Positions 27,957 through 37,016 of a stretch of 64,000 bases of DNA are shown one piece after another. The position numbers and the translations under genes were made by a program. How positions within the stretch are numbered: the first letter of the stretch is position 1; each line of letters opens with the position of its first letter. This DNA is from Brevundimonas sp. A19_0 (GTDB lineage: Bacteria > Pseudomonadota > Alphaproteobacteria > Caulobacterales > Caulobacteraceae): positions 186,001 through 250,000 of the forward strand of contig NZ_JAGHQP010000001.1 in the NCBI RefSeq assembly GCF_017744255.1, read 5' to 3'. The notes beneath the pieces are model-generated. The model did no database searches. It was given only the letters and a program-made list of their open reading frames with translations, and was not told the DNA's origin.

Positions 27957-29105
27957 ATGCGTTCCCCCAAATCCCGTCATTCCCGCGGCTGGCTGGGACC
28001 GGTCACAACCGTTTTCCTCGTCATCATGGCGGGCTACTGGGCCGCGGCGGCCTTCGTGATCGGCGTCGATCCGCTGGACATCTACCCCTGGGGCAAGCCG
28101 GTGACGCGGGGCGCGGGCTCCACTGCCGAAGCGCACGAGGACCTGCTGGCCGCAATCGTCAGGGATCCGTCGGTTGATCTGCTGCTGGTCGGTGGCTCGA
28201 CCACCGCCGGCTATACGGAAGGTCAGCTTCGGGACTGGATGCCGGGCCTGACCCGAAACCCCGCCAACCTCAGCTACTATTCGCCGAGGACGGGGGACCA
28301 GGAGATGCTGCTGGACCTGATCGAGAAACACTCGTACGCCCGGCACATCATCATCACCTATCACATCTCCTATACCGAGCCGCGCGGCGGCATGCGATCC
28401 GGCTTTCCCGTCCACCTGCTGGACGACGACTGGCTGAACGACCTGCAGCTGGTCAGTCCCCACTCCGTTTCCCTGGCCGGCGATGTACTGGCGGGTCGCC
28501 CCCCCTACGGAGACTCGCCCGTGCAGCGGTCCGAGGACCAGCGGCGCGAGGACAAGTACCGCGACTTCCAGACCGCCGCCGCCATGGACGATCTGGCCGG
28601 TCGTCTTGAGCGGGGGCAGCCGACCCTGACCGGTCCTGCCCCCCGCTCCTGCAGCGCCTATCCGGCGGTAACGGATGTGCTGGTCCCCTTTGCCCGCCGG
28701 ATGGCGCGACGGGGTGTCCGCGTCGACATCATGATGCCCGCCTACTCCGTGGCCATGTATGGCAACTGGGCCACAATGCCGGACGTCCTGGGCCGGTATC
28801 CGGCGAATTTCATGGAGCGCGACCTGGCCGCGAGGCGCTGCGTGGTCACCCTGCTGGACGACACGCCCGGCGTGAAAGTCGTGGCTTTTGAAAATGAAGA
28901 GTGGATTACGGGGGACATGGGCCGCTACCGTGATCCCGTTCACCTTCACGATCCGGAGGCCGCAGGCTTCATGTTCCAGAACCTCGACAATCCGGCGTTC
29001 CGCCTCACGCGCACAAACGTCGATCCCTATCTGGCGACGCTGCGCGACCGGGCGCTCTCCTACAAACCCTTCAACTCGGTGCTTGGCTATGGCGATGATC
29101 GTTGA
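27957..29105 (+). CDS. Membrane-anchored SGNH/AlgJ-like partner of the MBOAT enzyme
   Basis: ATG 27957 follows the MBOAT stop by two bases. The 382-residue product has one N-terminal transmembrane segment (about 13-36) and an extracytoplasmic domain. LLLVGGSTTAGY places a Ser at residue 81 in a block-I-like position. DPVHLHDPEA near the end supplies Asp326 and His329 in the D-x-x-H arrangement of SGNH hydrolases. MBOAT enzymes of the AlgI/PatA group often pair with such a periplasmic protein that completes acyl transfer. That role is inferred from motif and position. Overall similarity to named families is not obvious to me. Confidence 0.65.
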   Translation: MRSPKSRHSRGWLGPVTTVFLVIMAGYWAAAAFVIGVDPLDIYPWGKPVTRGAGSTAEAHEDLLAAIVRDPSVDLLLVGGSTTAGYTEGQLRDWMPGLTRNPANLSYYSPRTGDQEMLLDLIEKHSYARHIIITYHISYTEPRGGMRSGFPVHLLDDDWLNDLQLVSPHSVSLAGDVLAGRPPYGDSPVQRSEDQRREDKYRDFQTAAAMDDLAGRLERGQPTLTGPAPRSCSAYPAVTDVLVPFARRMARRGVRVDIMMPAYSVAMYGNWATMPDVLGRYPANFMERDLAARRCVVTLLDDTPGVKVVAFENEEWITGDMGRYRDPVHLHDPEAAGFMFQNLDNPAFRLTRTNVDPYLATLRDRALSYKPFNSVLGYGDDR

Positions 29106-30015
29106 TTCCGGGCTTGCGGGCCTCTCCACACTGATCGACACCCAGCTCCGGGTGTTTCCGGCACATGCGGCCTATCTGGAGAAGCGGTTTGCCGGCGACA
29201 GTGCCGAGGAAATGGCTCTTGCCGACGATATCGCGGCGCGCATCTGTCAGATCGCGGGCGACGATCTGGAGACCTACTGCCGCGACTACGCCTGGCTCAG
29301 CGAGATCGTGCTCGAGGAGGAGCTGTTCTTCCGCCGCAACGGTCGCTACCGGCTGACGACCTTCCAGGAGGCGTACGATCAGGTCTACTCCCAGCGTGAA
29401 TATATGTCGCGCTATATGAACGGCCTGCTGATGTCCCAGGTCTGGTGGCGCAACCACACCGCCGTCATGGGCTTCTACCGCGACGCCTTCCTGGGTGGGT
29501 TCAAGCGCGACTTCTCCCACCTGGAAGTGGGGCCGGGCCACGGCCTGCTGCTGGGCATGGCCACCCGTACGCCGCACTGCGTCAAGGCCGAGGGCTGGGA
29601 CATCAGCGAGGCCAGCCTGGCCAACACCCAGGACTCGCTTCGCCAGATCGGCGCCGACATCAGCCGCATCGATCTGAAGCGCGTCGACATCTTTGATGCG
29701 CCCGATGTGGCGTTCGATGCCGTGGTGTTTTCGGAAGTGCTGGAACACCTGGAACAGCCGCTGGAGGCCGTCCGCGCCCTGTACCAGCGGGTGCGCCCCG
29801 GCGGTCGCATCTTCATCAATGCGCCCGTCAACTCGCCGGCCCCCGACCACCTCTATCTGTTCTCCAATCCCGAGCAGGTCGTGGACATGGTTCAGGAAGG
29901 CGGCTTCGAGATCGAGCAGACCCTGTTCGCGCCCTGCACGGGCGCGACCCTGGACCGCGCCCGTCGTCTGGGCCTGACAATTTCCGTCGCCGTGATCGGC
30001 ACCAAACCGGAATAA
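29089..30015 (+). CDS. Class I SAM-dependent methyltransferase in the acyl cassette
   Basis: The likely start is ATG 29089 or 29095, inside the end of the previous gene; no strong ribosome site is seen, so coupling is expected. About 308 residues. The N-terminal 130 residues are helical and unassigned, followed by motif I HLEVGPGHGLLLGMA, an acidic residue after strand 2 (EGWDISEAS), FDAVVFSEVLEHLEQPLEAV and RPGGRIFINAPVNSPAPDH. The long N-terminus and its place before an ACP gene suggest a carrier-bound substrate. In FK520-type pathways an O-methyltransferase works with FkbH and an ACP. Sugar methylation is the alternative. Confidence 0.85.
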   Translation: MAMIVDSGLAGLSTLIDTQLRVFPAHAAYLEKRFAGDSAEEMALADDIAARICQIAGDDLETYCRDYAWLSEIVLEEELFFRRNGRYRLTTFQEAYDQVYSQREYMSRYMNGLLMSQVWWRNHTAVMGFYRDAFLGGFKRDFSHLEVGPGHGLLLGMATRTPHCVKAEGWDISEASLANTQDSLRQIGADISRIDLKRVDIFDAPDVAFDAVVFSEVLEHLEQPLEAVRALYQRVRPGGRIFINAPVNSPAPDHLYLFSNPEQVVDMVQEGGFEIEQTLFAPCTGATLDRARRLGLTISVAVIGTKPE

Positions 30016-30028
30016 TGGAGAAGTGACC

Positions 30029-30277
30029 ATGAGTGGCTCCGAAGCCGATATCCTCGCGAAGATCGAACCCCTGATGCGGGACCTGTTCGACGAGTACGAC
30101 GGCCCCATCGGCCCGCAGACCTCCGCCGCCGACATCGAGCAGTGGGACAGCCTCGCCAATGTCCAGTTCATCGTCATGGTCGAGCAGACCTTCGGCGTGC
30201 GCTTCTCGACGTCCGAGATCGAGAAGCTCCGCAATCTGGGCGAAATGGCCCAGGTGATCGCGGCCAAGCAGGCCTGA
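30029..30277 (+). CDS. Stand-alone acyl carrier protein
   Basis: ATG 30029 is preceded by GGAGAAG; a GTG six bases earlier is in frame but less likely. The 82-residue acidic protein contains EQWDSLANVQFI, where Ser41 in D-S-L is the phosphopantetheine attachment site. Context between a methyltransferase, a MaoC-like gene and FkbH points to a dedicated carrier for an unusual acyl unit rather than fatty-acid synthesis. It acts in the cytoplasm and would hand its cargo to the MBOAT protein. Confidence 0.9.
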   Translation: MSGSEADILAKIEPLMRDLFDEYDGPIGPQTSAADIEQWDSLANVQFIVMVEQTFGVRFSTSEIEKLRNLGEMAQVIAAKQA

Positions 30278-30279
30278 TC

Positions 30280-30705
30280 ATGCTCCCTGCGGTCGGCGAG
30301 ACAGCGAAGCACCAGTTCGTGATCGACGCTGCGGCAATGGAGGCCTTCCGGACCTATACCGGTGACGACAGCCTTGTTCACACGGACGCGGCGTTCGCCC
30401 GCTCCCGCGGCTTCGACGATGTGATCGTCTATGGCGGACTGATGCTGGCGCATCTGTCGTCCGTGCTCGGACGCCTGCTGCCCGGTCGCTACGGCACGTC
30501 ACTGAAGTGGAGCATCAACTACCGGCGCCCGCTCTATGTGGGCGAGACGGCCGAGCTTTCGTGCGAGGTGACCCACGTCTCGCCGGCTGTCGGCGTCATG
30601 GAGATGTCCTTCCGTATCGTCTCCGGGGGTCGCGTGATCGCGACCGGTTCCACCCAGAGCATTCTGCCGGCGGACACCCCCTACGAGGGATCGCAGGGCG
30701 AATGA
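30280..30705 (+). CDS. MaoC-like hot-dog dehydratase/hydratase domain protein
   Basis: The 141-residue single-domain protein carries YTGDDSLVHTDAAFARSRGF, in which Asp29 and His34 match the catalytic pair of the MaoC/R-hydratase motif. The usual Asn between them is replaced by Ser, so activity is not certain. VIVYGGLMLAHLSSVLGRLLPG follows as in the family. It starts two bases after the ACP stop and overlaps the FkbH start (ATGA). It could dehydrate or hydrate the ACP-bound acyl chain, or act as a thioesterase-like hot-dog. Confidence 0.85.
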   Translation: MLPAVGETAKHQFVIDAAAMEAFRTYTGDDSLVHTDAAFARSRGFDDVIVYGGLMLAHLSSVLGRLLPGRYGTSLKWSINYRRPLYVGETAELSCEVTHVSPAVGVMEMSFRIVSGGRVIATGSTQSILPADTPYEGSQGE

Positions 30706-32648
30706 CGGCCGATCAACTGATGCCCTGGCTACCCCGGCCAGACGACACCTGGCCGGATCAGTTTGCGCGCCTGCAGGCGATGGTGGACGCGGCCCTGTCG
30801 GGCGGCGAGGCGGACGCGCGGATCGGCGATCTGGTGCGGCAGGTGGCGGGGATAGAGCCGTCGCCCCGCGAGCAGATGCGTCTCGGCCGGCTGGCCCGCA
30901 AGCTGCGACAGCTGCCGCCGCAGGCCCTGCCGCTTCGCCCGGTCCGTATTGGACTGGCGGGGTCGGCCAATGTGTCATTCCTGGCCGGGGCCCTGCCCGG
31001 AGCGGGTCTGGCACGCGGCCTGTGCATCGAGGCCGCCGAGGCCCCCTATGGCTCCCTTCAGCCGCTGGCGCATGGGGGCGGCAGGGGCTTTTTCCCCGAC
31101 GGCCTGGACGCGCTTGTCGTCCTCGCGGACGAGGCCGCCGTGGGCGCCCCTGTCTCCCTGACGGATCAGGACGGTGCCGATGCCGCCGTCAGGGCTTTCG
31201 AGACCCTGCTGGGCGCCCTGGCCGATACCATGGCCGAGACCCACGGGGCCGCCCTGGTCGTCGCGACCCAGCCGGAAGCCGCCGGCAGCGTCTCGTCCGC
31301 CGACTGGACCCTGCCCGGATCGAAACTCCGGCTCAGACGCCGCCTCAATGAGGTCATCGCGGAGGGCGCAGCGGCCCGGCGGTGGCTGCTGTGGGACATG
31401 GCCGAACTGGCGGCTCGGGTCGGCCTGAACCGCTGGCTCGACCCGGTCGGCTATCATCATGCCAAGGCGCCCTTCCGGGTGGACCTGTCGCACATGGCGG
31501 GGGACCACCTGTCTGCTGTGCTGGCGGCGAAGTTCGGCGTGGCTCCCCGGGGGCTGGTTCTCGACCTCGACAATACGCTGTGGGGGGGCGTCATCGGCGA
31601 CGACGGCGTGGCGGGCATCCGCATCGGGTCCGGCTCCAGCGAGGGCGAGGCCTATGCCCAGTTCCAGAAATTCCTGCTGGGCCTGCGCGAACGCGGACTG
31701 GTCCTGACGGCCTCATCGAAGAACGATGACGCGGTGGCCCGCGAGCCGTTCCGGACCCACCCCGACATGGTCCTTAAGGAGGAGCATTTCGCCGTGCTCC
31801 AGGCGAACTGGAACGACAAGGCGACCAACATCGCCACCATCGCCAGCAACCTCACCCTCGGAACCGGCAGTTTCGTCTTCGTGGACGACAACCCCGCCGA
31901 ACGCGCCCGCGTCCGTCAGGAACTGCCCGCCGTCCATGTGCCGGAGATCGGCGACGACCCGGCCGACTATACGCCGCGTCTGGTGGCCAGCCGCCTGTTC
32001 GAACACCTGCCCCTGACCGACGAGGACCTGAAGCGCGCAGACGCCTATGGGGCCCAGGCACAACGGCTGGAGCTGTCCGAGAAGCTGGGCAACTACGACA
32101 GCTACCTCGAATCCCTCGACATGACACTGGCCGTTTCGGCCTTTGATGACGTCGGCCTGCCGCGCATCGCGCAGCTGATCAACAAGTCCAACCAGTTCAA
32201 CCTGACCACGCGCCGGTACTCGGAAGCGGATGTCCGGAAAATGGCGGACGACGGCACACTGACGTTCCAGGCGCGCCTGTCGGACCGTTTCAGCGACCAT
32301 GGCATGATCGCGGTGATCATCGCCCGCTTGCAGGAGAGCGTGGACGGCGGGGGGACCGATCTGCGGATCGACACCTGGCTTCAGTCCTGCCGGGTGCTGG
32401 AGCGCGGAGTCGAGGCGGCCCTGATGAACGTCGTGATGGACGAGGCTGTCCGGTTGGGCGTGCGGACCGTCATCGGCGAATATGTCCGGACCGCGCGAAA
32501 CGGCATGGTCGCCGACTTCTATCCGAAACTCGGGTTTGAGCGACTGGAAGAGACGGATACGGGCGCGCTGTTCGTGGCCGAGCCGGGCACCTGGCCGCGG
32601 CAGGAGCACAAGATCGCGCTAGCCGGCGGGCAGGATCCGGCCGGCTGA
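30702..32648 (+). CDS. FkbH-like HAD-superfamily (IIIC) protein with GNAT-like C-terminus
   Basis: The 648-residue protein has an N-terminal alpha/beta region (about 1-280). A HAD domain begins with LVLDLDNTLWGGVIGDDG (Asp288, Asp290), followed by LTASSKNDDAVA and VFVDDNPAER. The C-terminal part (about 460-640) carries QLINKSNQFNLTTRRYSEADV and a GNAT-like end. This layout is that of FkbH, which loads a 1,3-bisphosphoglycerate-derived glyceryl unit onto an ACP and removes the phosphate. The dedicated ACP two genes upstream supports that role. The 30-bp convergent overlap of its end with the OafA-like gene is unusual. Confidence 0.9.
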   Translation: MTADQLMPWLPRPDDTWPDQFARLQAMVDAALSGGEADARIGDLVRQVAGIEPSPREQMRLGRLARKLRQLPPQALPLRPVRIGLAGSANVSFLAGALPGAGLARGLCIEAAEAPYGSLQPLAHGGGRGFFPDGLDALVVLADEAAVGAPVSLTDQDGADAAVRAFETLLGALADTMAETHGAALVVATQPEAAGSVSSADWTLPGSKLRLRRRLNEVIAEGAAARRWLLWDMAELAARVGLNRWLDPVGYHHAKAPFRVDLSHMAGDHLSAVLAAKFGVAPRGLVLDLDNTLWGGVIGDDGVAGIRIGSGSSEGEAYAQFQKFLLGLRERGLVLTASSKNDDAVAREPFRTHPDMVLKEEHFAVLQANWNDKATNIATIASNLTLGTGSFVFVDDNPAERARVRQELPAVHVPEIGDDPADYTPRLVASRLFEHLPLTDEDLKRADAYGAQAQRLELSEKLGNYDSYLESLDMTLAVSAFDDVGLPRIAQLINKSNQFNLTTRRYSEADVRKMADDGTLTFQARLSDRFSDHGMIAVIIARLQESVDGGGTDLRIDTWLQSCRVLERGVEAALMNVVMDEAVRLGVRTVIGEYVRTARNGMVADFYPKLGFERLEETDTGALFVAEPGTWPRQEHKIALAGGQDPAG

Positions 32649-34577
32649 CGGTTCAGCCCCCTCTCCCTGGCGGGCGAGGGTCTCCCTGAAGCCGAGGCGG
32701 TCGATGACATGCCGGGCGCCTTCGCGGGTCATGTGGCCGTTGTCGACGTAGAGGATGGTGTCGCCCTCGCGGGTCTGGCAGCGCTCTGCGTCGCACAGCA
32801 CATCAGCCGGATAGACGATCTGCACGCCCGTTTGCTGACCCACCTCGGCCAGCATGTCCCACACGCCGAGGTTCTCGGTCTTCGCGACGGCGCGGGAAAT
32901 GTCACAGCCCTGCTGCCCCAGGATCGGGCGCCCCTCGGCCAGCCGCTCATTGCAGCGCCCTGCGTCAAACGGCGCCCGCGGCGGCGGGGCGAGAATGATC
33001 GGCGTCTTGCCGGCCGCGATCAGCCGCTCCAGCGCCTGCACCAGGCCGCGCAGACCCGCGTCGCTGAACGGCTGAACCTCCCCATCGACGTAGAGTCGCT
33101 GGTCACCCTCGACCAGGACCTGGGCGAACGGCGAGCTGATCAGGACATAACGGACCGACGGCATGTTCTCGATGGCGTCCAGAACGGTGGCGTTGAAGCC
33201 CACGCATTCTCTCGACCAGCTGGCGGTGTAGCGGTCCGAGGTATGGGCGACGCCCTGGAGCGGCGCACAGGCGCTCTTCGTCATCTGGACGAGGGGTATG
33301 CCTTCCAGCCCGGCCACCCAGTGCATGGCATAGCTGTCGCCCCAGACGGCGACGCGGGGTTCGTCCGAGGTGCGACAGGCGGGCAGGTCAATCCACTGGC
33401 CGGTCCGTTGGTCGCAGCTCGGGTCGAGGCCGATATTGGGCTTGAGCACCTCGGCCACGGGGCTGGTCACACCCAGGGACGGCACCGCCAGGGCGACGAT
33501 GGCCGCGGATGCAGCGCCGATGCCCCACGCCGGGCTGACGCGAAAGCCCGACCAGTCTCCCCGGAAGGTCTGCTCCACGAACCGGTACTGCAGCCAAGCC
33601 AGACCGGTCGCGAGCAGGGCCAGCCCGACCATGACGGCCATCGGCGGGTGCTGACCCCAGGCGACATAGGCAAAGGAGAACAGCGGCCAATGGATGAGGT
33701 AGAGGCTGTACGACCAGTCGCCCACCACCTTGACCGGCTGAAGGGGCGTCTTCGGCAGCCATCCGTCGCGACCGAGCAGGATCACGCCCGTCGCCACCAC
33801 CACGATCACGGCGTCCCAGCGCGGATGGACGGGGTCGAAGCCGATGGCGCAGGTGGCGATGATGGCGGCGAGCGCGGCCAATTTGAGCCAGCCGGGAACG
33901 GTCAGGTCAGGGCGGCGGATCATTACCCAGGCACAGACCGCCCCGAACAACAGCTCCCAGGCCCGGGGCGGGAGCATGAAGAAGGCCATCTTCTGTGCGC
34001 CCTTGGCGCTGAAGGGCAGCCATGACGGGCCGGTCATGAGCACGAAGCACAGGGCGAAGCTGAGGATCAGCCCCGTAACCAGCAGCCACGGTCGGGCGCG
34101 CAGCGGCGTCAGCCACAGCAGGAAGGGCGCGACGAAATAGAACTGTTCCTCAAGCGACAGGGACCAGATGTGCAGCAGGGGCTTGGTCTCGGCGGCACCT
34201 TCGAAATAGCCGGTCTGGGTCGCCAGAACGAAGTTGGCCACGAACGCGAGGGAGCCGAGAAGCTGTTCGGCGAAGTCGGCCATCTGCGATCGCGTGAGGA
34301 ACACCATGGCCAGCAGGGCGGTGGCGCCGAGCGTCGTCAGACTGGCCGGCAGCAGACGCTTGGCCCGGCGGACATAGAAGGCCCTGAAGCTGAAATCCCC
34401 GCGCTCCAGCCCGCGCAGGATGATGCCCGTGATCAGGAAGCCGGACAGCACGAAGAACACGTCGACACCCAGAAAACCGGCATCGAACGCGGCAGGGAAG
34501 GCGTGGAACAGCACCACGGCCAGCACAGCCACGCCCCGCATGACCTGAATGTCGAACCGATCCTCACGCCCGCCCAT
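32619..34577 (-). CDS. OafA-like acyltransferase (acyltransferase 3) with C-terminal SGNH domain
   Basis: In the 652-residue product, residues 1-350 are polytopic with the acyltransferase-3 start FDIQVMRGVAVLAVVLFHA, VDVFFVLSGFLITG and SLSLEEQFYFVAPFLLW. Residues from about 400 form an SGNH-like domain with VAVWGDSYAMHWVAGLE (block I Ser) and a terminal DNGHMTREGA (Asp and His). This matches O-antigen acetylases of the OafA type, which acetylate surface glycan on the periplasmic side. It follows the TviB-type gene by nine bases on the same strand, so it is probably the last gene of the long minus-strand operon. Confidence 0.93.
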   Translation of the reverse strand: MGGREDRFDIQVMRGVAVLAVVLFHAFPAAFDAGFLGVDVFFVLSGFLITGIILRGLERGDFSFRAFYVRRAKRLLPASLTTLGATALLAMVFLTRSQMADFAEQLLGSLAFVANFVLATQTGYFEGAAETKPLLHIWSLSLEEQFYFVAPFLLWLTPLRARPWLLVTGLILSFALCFVLMTGPSWLPFSAKGAQKMAFFMLPPRAWELLFGAVCAWVMIRRPDLTVPGWLKLAALAAIIATCAIGFDPVHPRWDAVIVVVATGVILLGRDGWLPKTPLQPVKVVGDWSYSLYLIHWPLFSFAYVAWGQHPPMAVMVGLALLATGLAWLQYRFVEQTFRGDWSGFRVSPAWGIGAASAAIVALAVPSLGVTSPVAEVLKPNIGLDPSCDQRTGQWIDLPACRTSDEPRVAVWGDSYAMHWVAGLEGIPLVQMTKSACAPLQGVAHTSDRYTASWSRECVGFNATVLDAIENMPSVRYVLISSPFAQVLVEGDQRLYVDGEVQPFSDAGLRGLVQALERLIAAGKTPIILAPPPRAPFDAGRCNERLAEGRPILGQQGCDISRAVAKTENLGVWDMLAEVGQQTGVQIVYPADVLCDAERCQTREGDTILYVDNGHMTREGARHVIDRLGFRETLARQGEGAEPSAGRILPAG

Positions 34578-34586
34578 GCTCGCCCC

Positions 34587-35864
34587 CTAAAGACGCGCGT
34601 CGGTGTCGGCGGCGTCGAACAGATACTTCAGGTCGTAGAGGACGTGGTCGGGCTTGCCCAGCTTGCGGAAGGCGGCGGCGCCCTGCTTGCGGAAATCATC
34701 ATGGGCGACCGCCAGGATGATGCCGTCGTAGGCGCCGGCCTGCGGCGCGCCGATGACGTCAAAGCCGTATTCGTGGCGGACCTCTTCCGCGGCGACCCAT
34801 GGATCGAACACGTCGACCTCAAGGCCCCAGTCGATGAGCGACTGACGCACATCGACCACGCGGGTGTTGCGTACGTCGGGGCAGTTCTCCTTGAACGTCA
34901 GCCCCATGATCAGCACGCGCGCGCCCTTCGCATGGATCTTCCGGTCGATCAGCGCCTTGACCATCTGGTCGGCGACATACTGGCCCATGCCGTCATTCAC
35001 GCGCCGCCCCGACAGGATGATCTGCGGGTGGTGGCCGACCGCCTCGGCCTTGTGCGTCAGATAGTAGGGGTCGACGCCGATGCAGTGCCCCCCCACCAGA
35101 CCGGGCCGGAAGTTCAGGAAGTTCCACTTGGTGCCGGCCGCCTTGAGCACCGCCTCGGTGTCGATGCCCATGCGGTTGAAGATGATGGCCAGCTCATTGA
35201 TCAGGGCGACGTTCAGGTCGCGCTGGGTGTTCTCGATCACCTTGGCGGCCTCGGCCACACGGATGCTGGAGGCCTTGTGCGTGCCAGCGGTGATGATGCT
35301 GGAATAGAGCGCATCGACATAGTCGGCGACCTCGGGGGTCGAGCCGGAGGTGACCTTCATGATCTCGGGAAGCCGGTGTTGCTTGTCGCCCGGGTTGATC
35401 CGCTCGGGGCTGTAGCCGGCGAAGAAGTCGGCGTTGAACGTCAGGCCAGAGGTGGCTTCGAGCACCGGCACGCAGTCTTCCTCGGTCGCCCCCGGATAGA
35501 CGGTCGATTCATAGATGACGATATCGCCGCGCTTCAGCACCCGGCCGATGGTCTCGGACGCCTTTTTGAGCAGGGTGATATCGGGCTGTTTGCTCTCGGT
35601 GATCGGCGTCGGGACCGTGACGATATAGACGTTGCAGTCGGCCAGGGCCGCCGGGTCCGACGCATAGGTCAGATGGGTGGCCTGACCCAGTTCCGCGGGC
35701 TCGACCTCCAGCGTGCTGTCGTGACCGGACTCCAGCTCGGCGATGCGGGCCGCGTTGATATCGAAGCCGACGACCGGAAAGCGCTTTCCGAACTCGACCG
35801 CCAGCGGCAGGCCGACATAGCCCAGGCCGATGATGGCGATGCGGGTGGTGTCGAGGGTGATCAT
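34587..35864 (-). CDS. UDP-N-acetylhexosamine 6-dehydrogenase (TviB/WbpO-like)
   Basis: The 425-residue protein has the NAD-binding [19 protein letters not shown] and [12 protein letters not shown]. It also has [35 protein letters not shown] and the catalytic Cys261 in [15 protein letters not shown]. The VEFGKRF and [10 protein letters not shown] segments recall TviB/WbpO, which oxidise UDP-GlcNAc or UDP-GalNAc to the uronate. It would supply an amino-uronic acid for the glycan. It lies 24 bp downstream of the WbjD-like gene, in the same operon. Confidence 0.92.
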   Translation of the reverse strand: MITLDTTRIAIIGLGYVGLPLAVEFGKRFPVVGFDINAARIAELESGHDSTLEVEPAELGQATHLTYASDPAALADCNVYIVTVPTPITESKQPDITLLKKASETIGRVLKRGDIVIYESTVYPGATEEDCVPVLEATSGLTFNADFFAGYSPERINPGDKQHRLPEIMKVTSGSTPEVADYVDALYSSIITAGTHKASSIRVAEAAKVIENTQRDLNVALINELAIIFNRMGIDTEAVLKAAGTKWNFLNFRPGLVGGHCIGVDPYYLTHKAEAVGHHPQIILSGRRVNDGMGQYVADQMVKALIDRKIHAKGARVLIMGLTFKENCPDVRNTRVVDVRQSLIDWGLEVDVFDPWVAAEEVRHEYGFDVIGAPQAGAYDGIILAVAHDDFRKQGAAAFRKLGKPDHVLYDLKYLFDAADTDARL

Positions 35865-35888
35865 GGGAAGTCCGGACCGGAGAGGAAT

Positions 35889-37016
35889 CTATTTGCGCCA
35901 GACGACGCGGTTCACGAAGTCGGTGTAGCTGACGATGATCCGCACCACCTTTTCCGAGACGTTGTCGACGTCATAGTCGCGCACAACATGCAGCAGGCGC
36001 TCGTCGCCGCGCGGCTGGCTTTCGAGGATTTCGAGCCCCTGGAAGACGCGCTCGGGGTTCATGCCGACCATCATGACGGCGCCCTCCTCCATGCCCTCGG
36101 GACGCTCGTGGGTCTCGCGGATGTTGAGCGCCGGGAAGTTCAGGATCGAGGACTCCTCGGTGATGGTGCCGCTGTCGGACAGGACGGCCCGGGCCTTCAT
36201 CTGCAGCTGCACATAGTCGAGGAAGCCGAACGGCTTCATCTGCATGACGCGATCATCCAGCTTCGCACCAGAGGCCTCGATCTTCTTGCGGGTGCGCGGG
36301 TGGGTCGACAGCACGACCGGCTTGTCGAACCGCTCGGCCAGACCGTTCAGGATCTGGATCAGGCCGTTGAACTGGACATCGGATTCGATGTTCTCCTCGC
36401 GGTGCGCGCTGACGAGGAAATAGTCGTGCGGCTTGAGGCCCAGCGTCGGCAGCGGATCGGCGGCGTCGATGCCCGGGCGATAGTGGCTGAGCACCTCATA
36501 CATGGGGCTGCCGGTGCGGATGACCCGCTGCGGGTCCAGCCCCTCGGCCAGCAGATATTCGCGGGCGATCTCGCTGTAGGTCAGGTTGATGTCCGACACA
36601 TGGTCGACGATGCGGCGGTTGATCTCTTCGGGCACGCGCATGTCGAAACAGCGGTTGCCGGCCTCCATGTGGAAGGTCGGGATCTTGAGGCGTTTCGCGG
36701 CGATCACCGCCAGACAGCTGTTGGTGTCGCCCAGCACCAGCATGGCGTCGGGTTTCGTCTCGGCCAGAATGCGGCTGGAGGCGGCGATGACATTGCCGAT
36801 GGTCTCGGCCGCCGTGGCGCCCGCGGCCTCGAGGAAGTGATCCGGCTTGCGAAGGCCGAGGTCCTCGAAGAAGACGCCATTCAGCTCATAGTCGTAGTTC
36901 TGGCCCGTGTGGACGATCACATGGTCGCAGTGACGGTCCAGCGCCGCCATGACCCGCGACAGGCGGATCAGCTCGGGCCGGGTCCCGACGATGGTGACAA
37001 CCTTGAGCTTTTTCAT
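35889..37016 (-). CDS. wbjD: UDP-sugar 2-epimerase of the L-FucNAc pathway (WbjD/FnlC/CapG-like)
   Basis: The 375-residue protein is of the non-hydrolysing UDP-GlcNAc 2-epimerase fold: [57 protein letters not shown] and [14 protein letters not shown]. The [11 protein letters not shown] and [11 protein letters not shown] variants and its place directly after WbjB- and WbjC-like genes (four-base overlap) assign it to the last step, 2-epimerisation to UDP-L-FucNAc, rather than WecB. It is cytoplasmic. Confidence 0.9.
   Translation of the reverse strand: MKKLKVVTIVGTRPELIRLSRVMAALDRHCDHVIVHTGQNYDYELNGVFFEDLGLRKPDHFLEAAGATAAETIGNVIAASSRILAETKPDAMLVLGDTNSCLAVIAAKRLKIPTFHMEAGNRCFDMRVPEEINRRIVDHVSDINLTYSEIAREYLLAEGLDPQRVIRTGSPMYEVLSHYRPGIDAADPLPTLGLKPHDYFLVSAHREENIESDVQFNGLIQILNGLAERFDKPVVLSTHPRTRKKIEASGAKLDDRVMQMKPFGFLDYVQLQMKARAVLSDSGTITEESSILNFPALNIRETHERPEGMEEGAVMMVGMNPERVFQGLEILESQPRGDERLLHVVRDYDVDNVSEKVVRIIVSYTDFVNRVVWRK

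Noticed and set aside
30357-30370. ATACCGGTGAC inside the MaoC-like gene, resembling the operator core
   Set aside because: Lies within conserved codons for Y-T-G-D, and the outer positions do not match.
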